Source: Alopecurus myosuroides
Taxonomy: Eukaryota; Streptophyta; Magnoliopsida; Poales; Poaceae
Length of the DNA: 64,000 bases
Direction: 5' to 3'
Assembly: GCA_028641055.1 (NCBI GenBank)
Contig: CM054057.1
Span: forward strand, 402,246,814 to 402,310,813
The notes beneath the pieces were generated by a model, which saw only the letters and a program-made list of their open reading frames with translations, was not told the origin of the DNA and did not search any database. A program made the position numbers and the translations under genes. Position 1 is the stretch's first letter. Each line of letters opens with the position of its first letter. This document shows, piece after piece, positions 23,109-35,227 of this stretch.

Positions 23109-26100
23109 ATGCCGCCAACAAGGAGCAACCCGCCTGAACCACCTCCGATCACGGAGCTGTTGACTCAGATGACTCAGGTCGTGGCTCAGATGGCCCAGTT
23201 CCAGGCTAACCAGCACAACAACCAGAATGCTCCACGGGTCAGCATCAAGGAGTTCCTCAGTATGGGTCCGAGAGCTTTCGTGGCAACACGGGAGCCTCTG
23301 GATGCTGATGACTGGATCCGGGAGATGGCCAGAGCTCTGGACATTGCTCACGTTGCTGAGGAAGACAAAGTCAAGTATGCCACCTACCTACTGAAGGGTC
23401 AGGTAGCTACCTGGTGGGAGAACTACCAGACCATGAGAGCTGGCTACCCTATCACCTGGGGTTGTTTCAAGGATGCCTTCCTGAAGCACCACATCCCATA
23501 TGGCCTCATGGAAAGGATGCGTGAGGAATTTTGCTCTCTCAAGCAGGGCAAGCTGGACGTCATTGGCTATCAGAACGAGTTCAATCGTCTCGCTCGATAC
23601 GCTGGTGATGAGGTGTCCACTGAGGCTAAGAAGATGGCAAGGTTCCGCCGAGGTTTTAACCCGGAACTCAAGTACGCACTCACCAACATCAAGTGCAAAG
23701 ACTTCGAGGAGCTCGTTAACACCGCGCTCAATGAGGAAAATGGGCGCAAGGCGTTCGAGGATTCTCGCAAGCACTCGCGTGAGGGTGGTTCCTCCTCCAA
23801 CATGACCACCCCTCCGCAGAAGCGTCGCATCTGGGTGCCAAATGGTGCTGTCACTCGGGCTCCATATGCCCAAGCTTCTCCAGGCTTTGCTCCCCGCCCA
23901 CCCAACCCATCTCAGATGCATGGTCAGAGGGTTCCAATGGGGCAGCCAAGGCCAGGTCCTCCTCGTGTCGTCACTTGCTACAAATGCAAGGAGACGGGAC
24001 ACTATGCTGATAAGTGCACTCAGAGGCAGCTACCTCCACCTCCTCGCCCCAACACCAACCAGGCAATGGTTCGTGCTCCCCCGGCTAAAGCCTTCAACTC
24101 CAACAACAGGCATGTCGGGAGGACCGCGAGGGTGAATCATATCAAGGCCGGCAAAGCTGAGGAAGCTGCTGACATCGTTCTCGGTATATTACCCGTAAAC
24201 TCTTTTCCAGCTAAAGTGTTGTTTGATACCGGAGCATCGCATTCGTTCGTGTCAAAGATCTTTGCAAAAGCATACAACCTAGTTCTGGTTCCACTAAGCA
24301 ATCAAATCACTGTTCACTCTCCGGGACCGCAAATGTTGACTTCCAAGATAAGTATGGACAATTAGATCCTAATTGGAGGCCGCATATTCCTTGCTTCACT
24401 CATGTTGCTGGGAAATTCTGACATTGATGTCATTCTGGGCATGGATTGGTTGAAGACCAACGAAGCAAAAATTGACTGTGCTCAAAAGTCAATAACACTC
24501 TCTCACCCTTCTGGCCAGATAGTCTATTCTCCATATGGATCAAGTTCTGTTAAGCTGTTCAATCTTGATGCAAAACCCCTTCCTGCAATTGAAAATGTTC
24601 CGGTGGTTTGTGAATTCCCTGACGTCTTTCCAGAAGAGTTGCCAGGGATGCCTCCGGACAGAGCAGTTGAGTTCGTGATCGAGCCTTAGCCAGGTACTGC
24701 TCCAATCTCTAAGCATCCATACAAGATAGCTCCTCCTAAACTGAAATTGTTGAAGGAGCAAATCGACATGTACATGGAGAAAGGTTACATTCAACCTAGT
24801 TCCTCCGCTTGGGGTTGCCCAACTCTGTTTGTTGCCAAGAAGGATCAAACAAAAAGACTCGTGGTTGACTATCGTCCTCTCAACGAGAAAACCATCAAAA
24901 ACAAGTATCCAATTCCTCGTATCGATGATCTTTTTGATCAACTTGCTGGAGCCTCAATATTCTCAAAGTTGGACTTGAGGATGGGTTACCATCAGATAAA
25001 GATCAGAAAGGAAGATATTCCAAAAACAGCTTTCACCACTCGGTACGGTCTATATGAATACACCGTCATGTCCTTTGGTCTCACCAATGCACCGGCGACG
25101 TTCTCAAGACTCATGAATTCTGTCTTCCATGAATACCTCGACAAGTTCGTTGTGGTATATCTTGATGACATTCTAGTCTAGTCCAAATCTGAGGAAGAGC
25201 ATGGAGAACACCTTCGTCTCACTCTCATGAAACTTCGCGAGCATCGTCTATATGCCAAGTTCTCCAAATGTGAGTTCTGGATTCCAGAAGTTGCTTACCT
25301 TGGTCATATCATCTCTGCCAAAGGCATAGCCATTGACCCAGAAAAGGTTAAGGCAATTGTTGATTGGAAACCTCCTAAGACGGTGAAGCAAGTGAGAAGT
25401 TTTCTTGGCTTGGCTAGCTATTGCCGTAGTTTTGTTCAAAACTTCTCCAAGATTGCCAAACCACTCACTGATCTCACAAAGAAGGACAAGAAGTTCGTTT
25501 GGTCTCCACAATGTGATGAGAGTTTCAATCTCTTGAAGACTAAACTCACTTCCACCCCAGTTCTGGTTGGCCCAGATACTACCAAACCTTTCCAGATATA
25601 CTACGATGCATCTCTCCAAGGCCTAGGTGCAGTTCTTATGCAAGAACGTCAAGTTGTGGCTTATGCTTCACGTCAGTTGAATGCACATGAGCAAAACTAT
25701 CCCACACATGATCTTGAACTTGCAGCAGTTGTGTTTGCCCTCAAGAAATGGAGACAATACTTGTTGGGTAACCGCACTGAAATCTTTTCCGATCATAAGA
25801 GTCTGAAATACATCTTCACTCAACCAGATCTAAACCTCAGGCAAAGGAGATGGATTGAAAAGATTAAAGACTTTGATCTCACCATTTCTTACACTCCAGG
25901 CAAGGCTAATGTTATGGCCGATGCTCTCAGTCGCAAGTCCTATTGCAATAACCTCATGATCATGGAAAGCCAACCTCCACTTCATGAAGAATTCCAGAAG
26001 CTGAACCTTGGTCTTGTCCCTCAAGGTTACCTTGCTAGCTTGACAGCCAGTCCAACTCTCGAGGACAAGATTCGTTCTCAACAACTTCGTGATACTGAAA

Positions 26101-27497
26101 TCAAGAAGATTGTAGAGCACATCAAAGAAGGCAATGATAAATTCAAGTCCTTCTCAATTGATGACAAGGGAACTGTGTTCTTCGAAGGACGCATTGCAGT
26201 TCCTCAAATTCAAAGTCTCAAAGATGTCATTCTCAAGGAGGCTCATGAAACTCCTCTCTCCATCCACCCTGGAAGTACAAAGATGTACCAGGATCTTAAG
26301 ACGCTGTATTGGTGGCCTGGCATGAATCGTGAAATTGCTCAATACGTTTCTGAATGCGACATTTGTCAACGTGTTAAGGCAGTCCATCAGAAAACAGCAG
26401 GTCTACTCCAACCTCTGAAAATTCCTGAGTGGAAGTGGGACATGATTGAAATGGACTTCGTTACTGGTTTTCCAAAGTCCAAGAAGGGCAACGATGCAAT
26501 CTTCGTTGTCATTGATCGTCTCACTAAGGTAGCTCACTTCTTTGCTGTCAAGGAAACTATCTCAGCTAGCCAGTTAGCAGAGCTCTACACAGCAAAGATT
26601 GTTCCTCTTCATGGTGTTCCATTGGAAATAAGATCAGACCGTGGAAGTATCTTCACTTCTCATTTCTGGAAGAGTTTTCAAGAAGCATTGGGCACCAAAC
26701 TTCTGTTCAGCACAGCTTATCACCCTCAGTCTCAGGGGCAAGTCGAAAGAGTCAATCAGATTCTCGAGGATATGCTCAGAGCATGTGGTCTCTCCTTTGG
26801 CATGAAATGGGAGGATTGCCTTCCATATGCTGAATTCTCCTACAACAACAGTTTCCAGGCAAGCCTAGGCATGGCACCATTTGAGGCATTGTATGGTCGC
26901 AGATGCAGGAGTCCAATCAATTGGTCTGGAGCTGGTGAATGTTCACTCTTAGGCCCTGACATTGTTAAGGAAGCCGAAGAGAAAGTTCGTATCATTCGCG
27001 ACAATCTCAAGATTGCTCAGTCTCGTCAGAAGAGCTACTATGACAGCAAGCACAGGGATATGATCTATGCACCTGGTGACAAAGCATATCTCCGTGTAAC
27101 TCCCCTCAGAGGCACTCATCGTTTTGGTGTGAAAGGAAAGCTTGCACCAAGATACATTGGTCCTTTCAACATCCTCTCAAGGCGTGCGGAAAATGCCTAT
27201 CGTCTAGAACTTCCAGAAAAACTATCCAAGGTGCACGATGTGTTCCACGTGTCACAGCTCAAGAAGTGTTTCAAAGATCCAGATCGTGCAGTTGATCATG
27301 ATTCCATTGAACTGCAAGATGATCTCTCTTATGAGGAGCACCCTGTTCGTATTCTCGATGAGACCGAGCGTAAGACTCGCAACAAGAGCACCAAGTTCTT
27401 GAAAGTGCAGTGGTCGCATCATTCCGATAAAGAGGCAACGTGGGAGACCGAAGAGGATCTTCGTAAGAAATATCCGGACCTTTTCACTTCTCAGTAA
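23109..27497 (+). pseudogene. Element B gag-pol polyprotein with chromodomain, three in-frame TAG codons
   Basis: One 1463-codon frame starts at ATG 23109 (MPPTRSN). Domains in order: gag core (ADDWIREM, VATWWENY); CCHC knuckle CYKCKETGHYADKC at residues 290-303; protease with LFDTGAS (Asp 373); RT with YLDD at 684-687; RNase H ([10 protein letters not shown]); integrase zinc finger (His 1046, Cys 1083 and 1086); catalytic Asp 1116, Asp 1177, Glu 1213 with 35 residues between the last two; and a C-terminal chromodomain (about 1410-1460) that would target insertion to heterochromatin. Stops are TAG at 24363-24365, 24687-24689 (Gln in relatives) and 25179-25181 (Tyr of VYSK in A). No frameshift is seen. 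The element is probably immobile on its own but recently active. Confidence 0.94.
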
Positions 27498-27517
27498 GAA
27501 TCTCGGGGCGCGATTCC

Positions 27518-27530
27518 TTCAAGGGGGGGC
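27518..27530 (+). other. Element B polypurine tract
   Basis: TTCAAGGGGGGGC ends four bases before the 3' LTR start at 27535. This is the expected plus-strand primer. Confidence 0.9.
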
Positions 27531-27534
27531 GTTT

Positions 27535-30500
27535 TGTAACATCCCAAGTATGAAAAACCACCTTTAGAATGTTTGATTTCTTGTTTATTAAAGTATTGCA
27601 TCATGTCATCATATTTATTTTCCTTGTTTGCATTTGTTTACTATTTGTTTTGCATCTGTTTTTATTCTGTTTTCATAATAAAAATTCAAACAAATTCAAA
27701 TGATGTGTTTCATACTTGTCATGTTACAATATTTTCAAATCAAAAGTTCAAACCAAGTCTCATTTTGTTTCCAATTATTTCCATAAAGATCAACTATTAA
27801 AATGGTGGTTCTATTTCAATTAAATAATTCCAAATTGCTTTCAAAATTCAAATCAAATCTCCAAATCAGCACCCAATTGGATTTATGAAAATTTCAAAAA
27901 ACAATTCAACTCTTTGTTCTAACTAAATAATAGGGTTTACCCTATTAGGAAGTTGTATTCAATAATAATCATTTTAATACTCAAAATCATCCAACTTTGA
28001 ATTAATTAACAAACAGTAAGCTAATTTGAAAACTTTTGGAAAAACAAGTTAGCAATTAGTTGCTATGTCAAAAACTAACCTAACCATATTTTTTTCCAAA
28101 TTTTTACTAACCTAAAACCTACCATTTTCTTCCAATTTGTTTTGCTGCAAAAAAAAAACAGGAGAACAAAAATAAAAAATAAAAACGGTTCACAGAGGGG
28201 GGAGAAACGCAGCCCACAGCCCACCTTCTCCTTCTGGCCCATACCCTTCTGCTTGTCGTCTTCCTCCCCCCCGACGTCACCCTGCGTACGAATCCATCGC
28301 CACCACCCGATCACCTCCTCCTCCACCCGATGGCTGGCCGTACGAGCTCGAGGCCACCCTTATAACCCCCCCCGAGCACCTGCTAGCCCTAGCCCTCCTC
28401 ACAGCCGCCGCCGTCTTTTTTCTTTTCCTCCCCCTGATCCCTGTCTTCCCTGAACCGGAGTGGGAGCAGAGCAAGGTGCTCGCCGTCGACAGCTCGGCAT
28501 GGGGCGTCTCCGGGCACGCTAGCCCCTGCAACCGAGCCTCCTCGACTCCGTCCTCCTTCTCCGAGCATCAGCTGGGCCCGAGGAGCCCCAGGATCGCCGC
28601 CTGCCTCCTTCGTCTACCTCGGCCGTTACTGAACATCCCCATCTCCTGCTCGCCGTCGTCCTCCTCGACCCCGATCCGCTACAGCAACACCCTCCCGGTG
28701 AGCTCCCCTTCTGTTTCCCGGCGAAAGCCGCCTCTTTTCTTCCCCGTTGCGTCACCCCAACGTCTGAACCATCTCTGTCCGCCATGGCCGGTACCTGAAG
28801 GAGTTCCCCGCCGACGTTCTGCTCGCCGTCGAGCCTCCCTCTTCTCGGGGACGAGATCACCGCACCGTCCTCGTCATCGTCGTTTCCAGGAGGGAGTTTT
28901 TGGAGCCGTGGTCGCCACCTCCTCGCCGTCGATAGCCACTGCTCCCCGTCGACCTCCTCCCTGTTTTCTGTCGACGACGGTCACCCCGCTATAAGAACCC
29001 TCCTTCTCCTCTGTTCACTGCTGCTCACGGTACCTCCCTGCATCGCAAGCTAGCACCCGCATCCACTCGCACATCACCGCAGTGAGCCACGGCCGCGGGC
29101 TCTGCTGCCGATCGCCGCCGTCGTCGTGTTCCGTCAGGTTCAGACGGTAGCGTTCTTCAGTTTCAGATAAACGAGCAGAAACTGAACCTACAAAACACAT
29201 GGACCCCTCACCTGACACGAATCGAACGCTTACCGCAGTGGCACACCCCACTGCGCGCCGCTCCGCGCCCACGGTTCGATCCCTGCGCGCCCCAATCTTT
29301 TTGGGAATTTTTCCCCCGCGTCAGTGGCCCACCTGTAAGCCACACAGTGGCCACGCGCATGCCACGCTGGCCCCAGGCCCACGGGCAGTGGCTGTGGTTA
29401 GATTACTACACGGTAACACAAGTTTTTCCAGCACGTTTCTTTTAAAACTAGTCCTTTTAAATTGCAGATTAGTCCTCAAAATGAAAACCTTAATAACTTT
29501 TAAACTATAACTCCAAATAATAAAATCTAAATATGTGTGTTGATCCAAATTAAATTATCTACCTATTGGTACCATTTGTTTCCTGTTTTGAATTTTCCAA
29601 ATGCAATTCAAATTTGAATCTAAATAATTCAATTGCAATTTGCTAAAATCCATAAGTAATTCATACTAACTCCAAAAAATGCAAATAAAATATGTTTTCC
29701 ATGCTATTTCAAATAACCTATTCAAATATAAATTTTGTTTCATGGTTTGAATAATTTAAATTGCTTAAATATTTTAAACCTTGTTTAAATCATTTAAATT
29801 TAATAAAATCATAACTTGCTCAATTTAAATTATTTTTGAACATGCAAAATATGTTTTCAAACCAGGAAAACATAAAATTTTCAAATGTGAATTTGAATTT
29901 ATGTTTTGAACAAATAAAATTCAAACTTGTTTTAAATTCAATTCAAACTTGTTTAATATTGTTTAAGTCATAATAAATTCATCCTAATCCCTTTTTCAAT
30001 ATTTGAAACATGTAATCCAACTAAAATTTTGTATTCTTTTCAAATATGAATTTTGTTATTTGTTTTGAACATTTGGAGTGGATGAAAACAACAAATGTTT
30101 GTGTGACATCTTTAAGTAGCCCAAAAATTTCCCAACTTAATACATGATTTCCAAACTTGTTAAAAATTCCTTTTTCCACTTGCATCTATTGTTGTTATTT
30201 TGTTATTATCATCATGCATGCATCATGCTAAGCAAACTTTCACATGGTAATCAATTATAGATCATTTGTTTCCACTTAATTCATGGACTTTTTCCATATG
30301 CAATCTCATTGCATATGGGTCCATTTAAATTGTGTTACCATGTCACTTAGTTTATTTTGATGCATCCATTTAACTTGACATGCATCATCCCATGATTGTG
30401 CACTATGCCATGATATTAATTGTTTATATTTCTGTCTTGTTTGTTTGCTTCTTCTCGAATAGACGACGACGTTGAGACAGACGATCTTTACAGCACCCCT

Positions 30501-32303
30501 TCTGAGGATCTAGCTCAGTACCAGGCTGCTGAGTTTGCAGGCAAGTTATCACTCACATGAACCATTGTGTTCCTTTTCAACATTGGTTACCGATAGTTTC
30601 CGTTGTCTATTTTGCTAGCCCTAGGTATAGTTGTTTCTGTTACGAACCTATCACATGAATCCCTTAACCCTGATATTGCCTCACCTCCACTCCTACACCC
30701 CATTGTTTGAGCCAGTGTCTTACTAGCATGCTTAGGTTGTTTTGCTCGAGTCTGTTACCCGTTACTTTCTGTTACTATATCCTATTATTGTTCTGGGGCT
30801 CGATGTTAATCAATCAATCCTGTTAATGCTAATGGTAATAATAATTTGATGATAAGGCACCGGCAGGAGGCCCTGTGTGGTTTTGAGGCCTGCTAGTGTC
30901 GACCCTAATAGGAAAAGGGTCTTGTCTATTGATCCATGATGAGCGCACTACCCGCATGTGGGAAGCGAGTATGGGCGCCCCCCTCAATTTGATTCGATTC
31001 GCATCTCGTCCAAATCGCCTCATTTAGTTCGTGTTTTCCATTTGCCGCATGCATGTTTTTGCGAGCCCAGCGCAGGGTGGAACTTTTGTAGTCGGCATAT
31101 AGGGGGACACGTTCTTAGAGTGCTATGAGGGTCCCTTTTCTTCGGGGCTCCATTAGTCGTGCGCCCTAGGTGCTTTGGGATTGATGCGAAGAAGAGTTGA
31201 GTTGTGTTGAGTGCCCCGTTTGGTGGGAGGCATCCCATCTGTCGGGTTATTCATACGTGTACGGCCAAATTGGTGCAACCCTGCAGGGATAAATCTTCTC
31301 GAGAAGCCGTGTTTTCCGCGGTTATGGTTAACTTGGTGAAAGTACTGGCTAACAAGTACTCAGGACAACTTAAACCTAATGATTCACCATCTCACACCCA
31401 ATGATTAACAACTTGACTAGTAATAGGATTATTGACACAATAACTTGGTTCATCTTTAATCCAACTGTGTGAGTTATCCTCGGATTGCTTCTTTGGATAA
31501 GGGGCGAGATCCAGGATGGGTTTGTTTGAAGTTATCTTTCAGTTGGTTACAATACTCGATCTTATCTTCTTTCTGTTAGCCGGAAGTGGTAGAATCTCTG
31601 TAGTTGGTTAGCGCAGCCAGTTGCAGCATCTTTTATATCCCCTTCCTTCCGTTGACCCAAGGCATCTGTGCTTGGTGTTGACGGGCTACACTTTGGTGAA
31701 CTGTGAGTCTTGCTTGCCAGTACGTTTATGTACTGACCCCTTTGGGGCTGTGGTTTCCGCAGACTACGCTTACGAGGATCCAGGTGACGGCTACTACGTG
31801 GAGTTTGACGAGGCTGCTGACGAGTAGGTAGCGGACCCGGGCAGGATCTGAGACTACGTGGATGGGCTCTGTCTTTATTTCAGTTTCCCGGCTTCTTAAG
31901 CCTATTTGGATTTGTCTGTACTCAGACCCCCTTGAATGCTTCCGCTGAGATGTAATGATGTTATGTTGGGACATGTGTCCTCTGGATGATTGTATTTGCT
32001 ACCTCTGCTCTAGTGAGAGCTATTTGCAACTTATTTCAATCTTTTGTGTCTTAGAGATATGTTGTGCTATCATTCTGTTACAAACCGTTGACGTACCATG
32101 TGTGTATGGTATGAAGTACGTCAATGGTAGTATCCTGATTTCTATGGGATAGTTTACGTCGACGCTGAACAGATAGGGGTTGGTTGTCACACATACGTGT
32201 GTTGGCCTACTCGTAAGAGGACGCGGGTGCCGGTAAGCCCCGTAATCCAATCTACTACTGTTCAACGGAACGGCGAGTATACTTTAGAAGTTTGGGTGCG
32301 ACA
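27535..32303 (+). repeat. Element B 3' LTR (4769 bp)
   Basis: Same order as the 5' LTR, with few differences by eye. The TATA-like core is at 28360-28364. It keeps a segment of about 55 bp (around 31899-31953) missing from the 5' LTR; A and F also have it, so the 5' copy lost it. There is no gene apart from the exon-like pair. Confidence 0.93.
30463..31827 (+). other. LTR-borne exon pair, copy 4 (element B 3' LTR)
   Basis: Blocks are 30463-30540 and 31763-31827, with the same splice-like borders and phases as copy 3. The only coding change from the 5' LTR copy that I see is Glu in place of Gly (DDVETDDLY). Glu is also what A and F carry, so the Gly in the 5' LTR is probably the new mutation. 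Confidence 0.55.
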
Positions 32304-32698
32304 ACTACGGATAACCACGTGCCTAGTAAGTTGAACCGCACGCTGGTACGGCCCCTGGATATGCGGGATCTTCCTTAATGGCTCCATTGACAGGACTTGA
32401 CAGGTACCCAGCCGCACTGTTCCCACGTCTTACTACGGATAACCACGCGCCTAGTAAGTTGAACCGCACGCTGGTACGGCCCCTGGATACGCGGGATCTT
32501 CCCTAATGGCTCCATTGACTTTGTGCCCGAAAAGAATAGCTTCCCATCTACTCGGATCACCTGAGCTCTACCAGGTTGATCTAGAACATCGTTTGTTATC
32601 TTCTCTTGGCCTTCAGTACTTCCCACCGAATAGAGCCTACCGCATACCGAGTACCGGGTAGCCGCCTACTCGGAAAAACCGTACCCTTGGAATCGACA
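32304..32698 (-). repeat. Element H 5' LTR, upstream part
   Basis: This continues the H LTR past element B. It starts with the ACTAC duplication copy and ends at CA (32698), which on the minus strand is the LTR start TGTCGATTCC. The H LTR is about 980 bp once B is removed. Its outer target duplication cannot be checked because the other end of H is outside the window. Confidence 0.7.
32309..32517. repeat. 128-bp tandem duplication in H LTR, split by element B
   Basis: An 81-bp block beginning GGATAACCACG lies at 32309-32389 and again at 32437-32517. A 47-bp block beginning CAGGACTTGACAGG and ending TTACTAC lies at 16946-16992 and at 32390-32436. With B removed these form two adjacent 128-bp units with only a few mismatches. 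Confidence 0.85.
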
Positions 32699-33890
32699 TC
32701 GTTTTGATCGTTTTTGCTGTCGTGCCTGTCGCTCCTACTAGCGCTCGGATTGCTGCCGCGACAAGTTGTTGCTCGATTTGGACCCGGAGTCCGTTTCCTG
32801 CCACGGTACGGTTTTCTCCGTTTTCTCTACCGCGCGCCCACGTTGCCGAGAGGGCACAATTTGCGTTTTTTCTTGCCGTGACGGCACAATTTCTGGCTGT
32901 TTTCTTGCCGTGGGACAACATAGGTTCTATTGCAATTTCCGCAGTTTTTGGCCGTTTTGGTCAACCAACTTTGACCAGTCATAACTTTTGCATCGAACTC
33001 CGTTTTCGACATGCGACCACTCAAAACGCTAGGGACTAAAAAGTGCATCCAACCCAAACTCACTTTGGATGTTTACGACCGTCTTTTGTGCTCAAAATCC
33101 CCAAATTTGTTCGAGAATATTGAGATTTTCCACTTTTATTTTTCAGATTCGGCTGGAATAGTTTCTGTCTAGTTTCTTTTGCAATTTTCTTAGGTTTTCC
33201 ATTCTGATCATTGTGGGACTTAGCCACGACCTTTCTAGAACTAATATTTAGGAGCCTACCCAGAAAAGACTAGCTAACATTGTGCTCATAGGTCCTTTCC
33301 TTTGTGTCATAAGTGTTGTTTTATTCACAGTTTGCTCCTGTTTTGAGTATTGGCCATTCTATAAAAGAGAAAAGAGAGAGAAAAAATATATAAAGGGAGA
33401 GTAAAAAAAATATCAAAAGAGACCGAAGCATACATACATATATTGCTGTTTGGAGCTTGAGACATACTTGGTGAGTGTGACACTACTAGTTTGAGCAATC
33501 TTGTGCCAGTTTTCATTGAGCTACTTGCTACTGTCTTTTGAGTGCATTGCAACAATTCCATACATATAGTTGCTTGCCATATTATTCTCCACGTGTGTGT
33601 TTCCTTGGTGTTTTTTGTATCACATTGAGCGGCAAATAGGAGTTCTTCTTTTGGTGTTGTTAGTTATCCCAACCAAGCCCCACCATATACCTATTTTTTC
33701 TTGTGATACTTGATATCCCTGGTCATTCTCTTCTCACACTTGGTACATATAGTCATTGCTAATTGGTTGGTAAGTAATTCTATTCACTTGAAACGGTAAG
33801 ATACACCTTCTTTGCTATTTTGAGTGAGTTGTGAGAGTTCCACCATATACACACGGCTACATATTTGTCCTAACAATTGTTGATCCTATC

Positions 33891-34415
33891 ATGGAGAGGC
33901 CATCACCATTGTATTCTTTGTGCAATGATACACTCTGGGAGGAGGATTCTAGTGGGATACCTGCAGCAAGTTTGTTCCACTTCACCGCGGACATCAAAGG
34001 TAGTCATGTTGCAATTACTCTTGATAAGGGTACTCGGGTTATTTTTGTTAGTATTGAGGTTGTTGAAGTATTGCATTTGACATCACATGAAAATAGCAGG
34101 TCATTTATGTTAACTACTAATGATGTTGCACTTCACATTACTCATACTACCTCTATTCCGTTAACCATTCATGGTCATACAGAGCGAATTTTTTATAACG
34201 TGCTTCCTAGAGTGTTTATTTGCTGTCATCTTGTGCTAAGTGCAAAGTGGTGCAATAGCTACAACGTTAATTTTGTTAGCCAATATCCTGATTTACAGTT
34301 CTTTTTGAACAATAAGAAAAATTGGATAATACATGCATGGATTAAAAAAATTCAGGAGGTTAGACGTCAACCATTATTTTTGTCTCCTCGCTTTCTAGAA
34401 CTGCAAAAAACCTGA
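33891..34415 (+). CDS. Hypothetical ORF of element D, 174 aa
   Basis: An open frame from ATG 33891 (MERPSPLYSLCNDTLWEED) to a TGA at 34413-34415. It shows beta-rich hydrophobic stretches (SHVAITLDKGTRVIFVSIEVVEVL) and an aromatic C-terminal half (NNKKNWIIHAWIKKIQEV). I recognise no domain. A +1 shift near its end would join it to the next open frame at 34426, so it may be the first part of a longer, now broken, element protein. It lies in the interior of a retroelement, so a host gene is unlikely. Confidence 0.35.
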   Translation: MERPSPLYSLCNDTLWEEDSSGIPAASLFHFTADIKGSHVAITLDKGTRVIFVSIEVVEVLHLTSHENSRSFMLTTNDVALHITHTTSIPLTIHGHTERIFYNVLPRVFICCHLVLSAKWCNSYNVNFVSQYPDLQFFLNNKKNWIIHAWIKKIQEVRRQPLFLSPRFLELQKT

Positions 34416-34425
34416 AAACCTTGAG

Positions 34426-34752
34426 ATGCAAAGATTTGAGCATATGTTTCTAGAGGTTAAGGAGACATGTGAGGCTGTTTCTACTAATGTAATCATGTCT
34501 ACTCCTAGTGTTGTTTCTTGTGATGTGCAAGTTGCTTTTGAAGAAAGGGAGCCTATAGTACAACCTGCACCAATACCACATACATTGGAGGAGCATTCCA
34601 TTGTGCCTAGTGTTGTTTCTTGTGACATGCAGGTTACTTTTGAAGAAAGGGTGCCTTCACTAGTACAACCTGCATCACCACTTGAGATAGATGATTCAGT
34701 GCCTACTAAATCGGAGGAGGATGTCATTGATCTTGGTGCCGATTTGAGCTGA
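34426..34752 (+). CDS. Hypothetical ORF of element D with internal 34-residue repeat
   Basis: An open frame carrying two copies of a repeat, PSVVSCDVQVAFEER and PSVVSCDMQVTFEER, each followed by a VQPA segment. At DNA level the repeat period is 102 bp (copies start at 34504 and 34606). The C-terminus is acidic (IDDSVPTKSEEDVIDLG). No known domain is seen. It is one base out of frame with 33891-34415 and may belong to the same broken product. Confidence 0.35.
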   Translation: MQRFEHMFLEVKETCEAVSTNVIMSTPSVVSCDVQVAFEEREPIVQPAPIPHTLEEHSIVPSVVSCDMQVTFEERVPSLVQPASPLEIDDSVPTKSEEDVIDLGADLS

Positions 34753-35227
34753 AAGTTGCAAGTACTAAATTTTGTGTTTGCTATTTGATTCTTGTGAGTT
34801 TACAAGCACATACAGTTCACCACCATGTGATAATTTGAATATTTCGAATTTTGAGCATGTGGTTTTGATTACACATAAAGAAGTGCTTGCTAAAATACCA
34901 CCTATTAATATTGTGTATTCCATCATGTTACATGAACCAATTACTGTGCAATGTGATATGAAATATCATATGTGAATTCTAACACCCATGTTTCTGGTTT
35001 CACTTTTAATCTAGTTGGTGACTATAACATGAATAATTTTTTTATGGTGGATCAAATATGTATTACTTGTGACAAAATTGCTGAATTAAACATTGTGTTA
35101 CCTCAGTTGGATTTTTACAATTTGCTAAATCTGAGTATGATTTTAAACATATGTTTTGTTTGCCACAAAACTTGATAAATACATATGCTACTGATTTATA
35201 CTTCAGTTATATTTGCAAACTGAGTTG

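Larger units (their letters stand above)
16993..32303 (+). mobile_element. Element B: near-complete Tekay-like chromovirus LTR retrotransposon (15.3 kb)
   Basis: A plus-strand element with LTRs at 16993-21705 and 27535-32303, both TGTAACATCC...GTGCGACA. The target duplication ACTAC lies at 16988-16992 and 32304-32308. An initiator Met tRNA primer site is at 21708-21720 and a purine tract at 27518-27530. The interior holds an intact pre-gag ORF (22083-22898) and a single gag-to-chromodomain frame (23109-27497) with three TAG codons. The two LTRs are nearly identical, which implies recent insertion. The 5' LTR lacks about 55 bp near 21356 that the 3' LTR keeps. It sits inside the 5' LTR of element H, opposite in direction to A. 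Confidence 0.96.
32699..35227 (+). mobile_element. Element D, left part: unclassified retroelement interior
   Basis: This is the DNA between the end of H and the insertion of C. 32699-33890 looks untranslated: GC-moderate, then a purine-rich block (33364-33425), with a TATA-like CTATAAAAG at 33359-33367. After 33891 come plus-strand coding-like fragments. The sequence resumes in the same reading frame after C, at 62121. No gag knuckle, protease, RT or integrase motif is visible, so it may be a large non-autonomous element. H may have inserted into D, but that edge cannot be proved here. Confidence 0.5.

Noticed and set aside
24363..25181. Programmed TAG read-through in B gag-pol
   Set aside because: The three TAGs fall at non-equivalent points within protease and RT, and A has a Tyr codon at the third site, so ordinary mutation explains them better.
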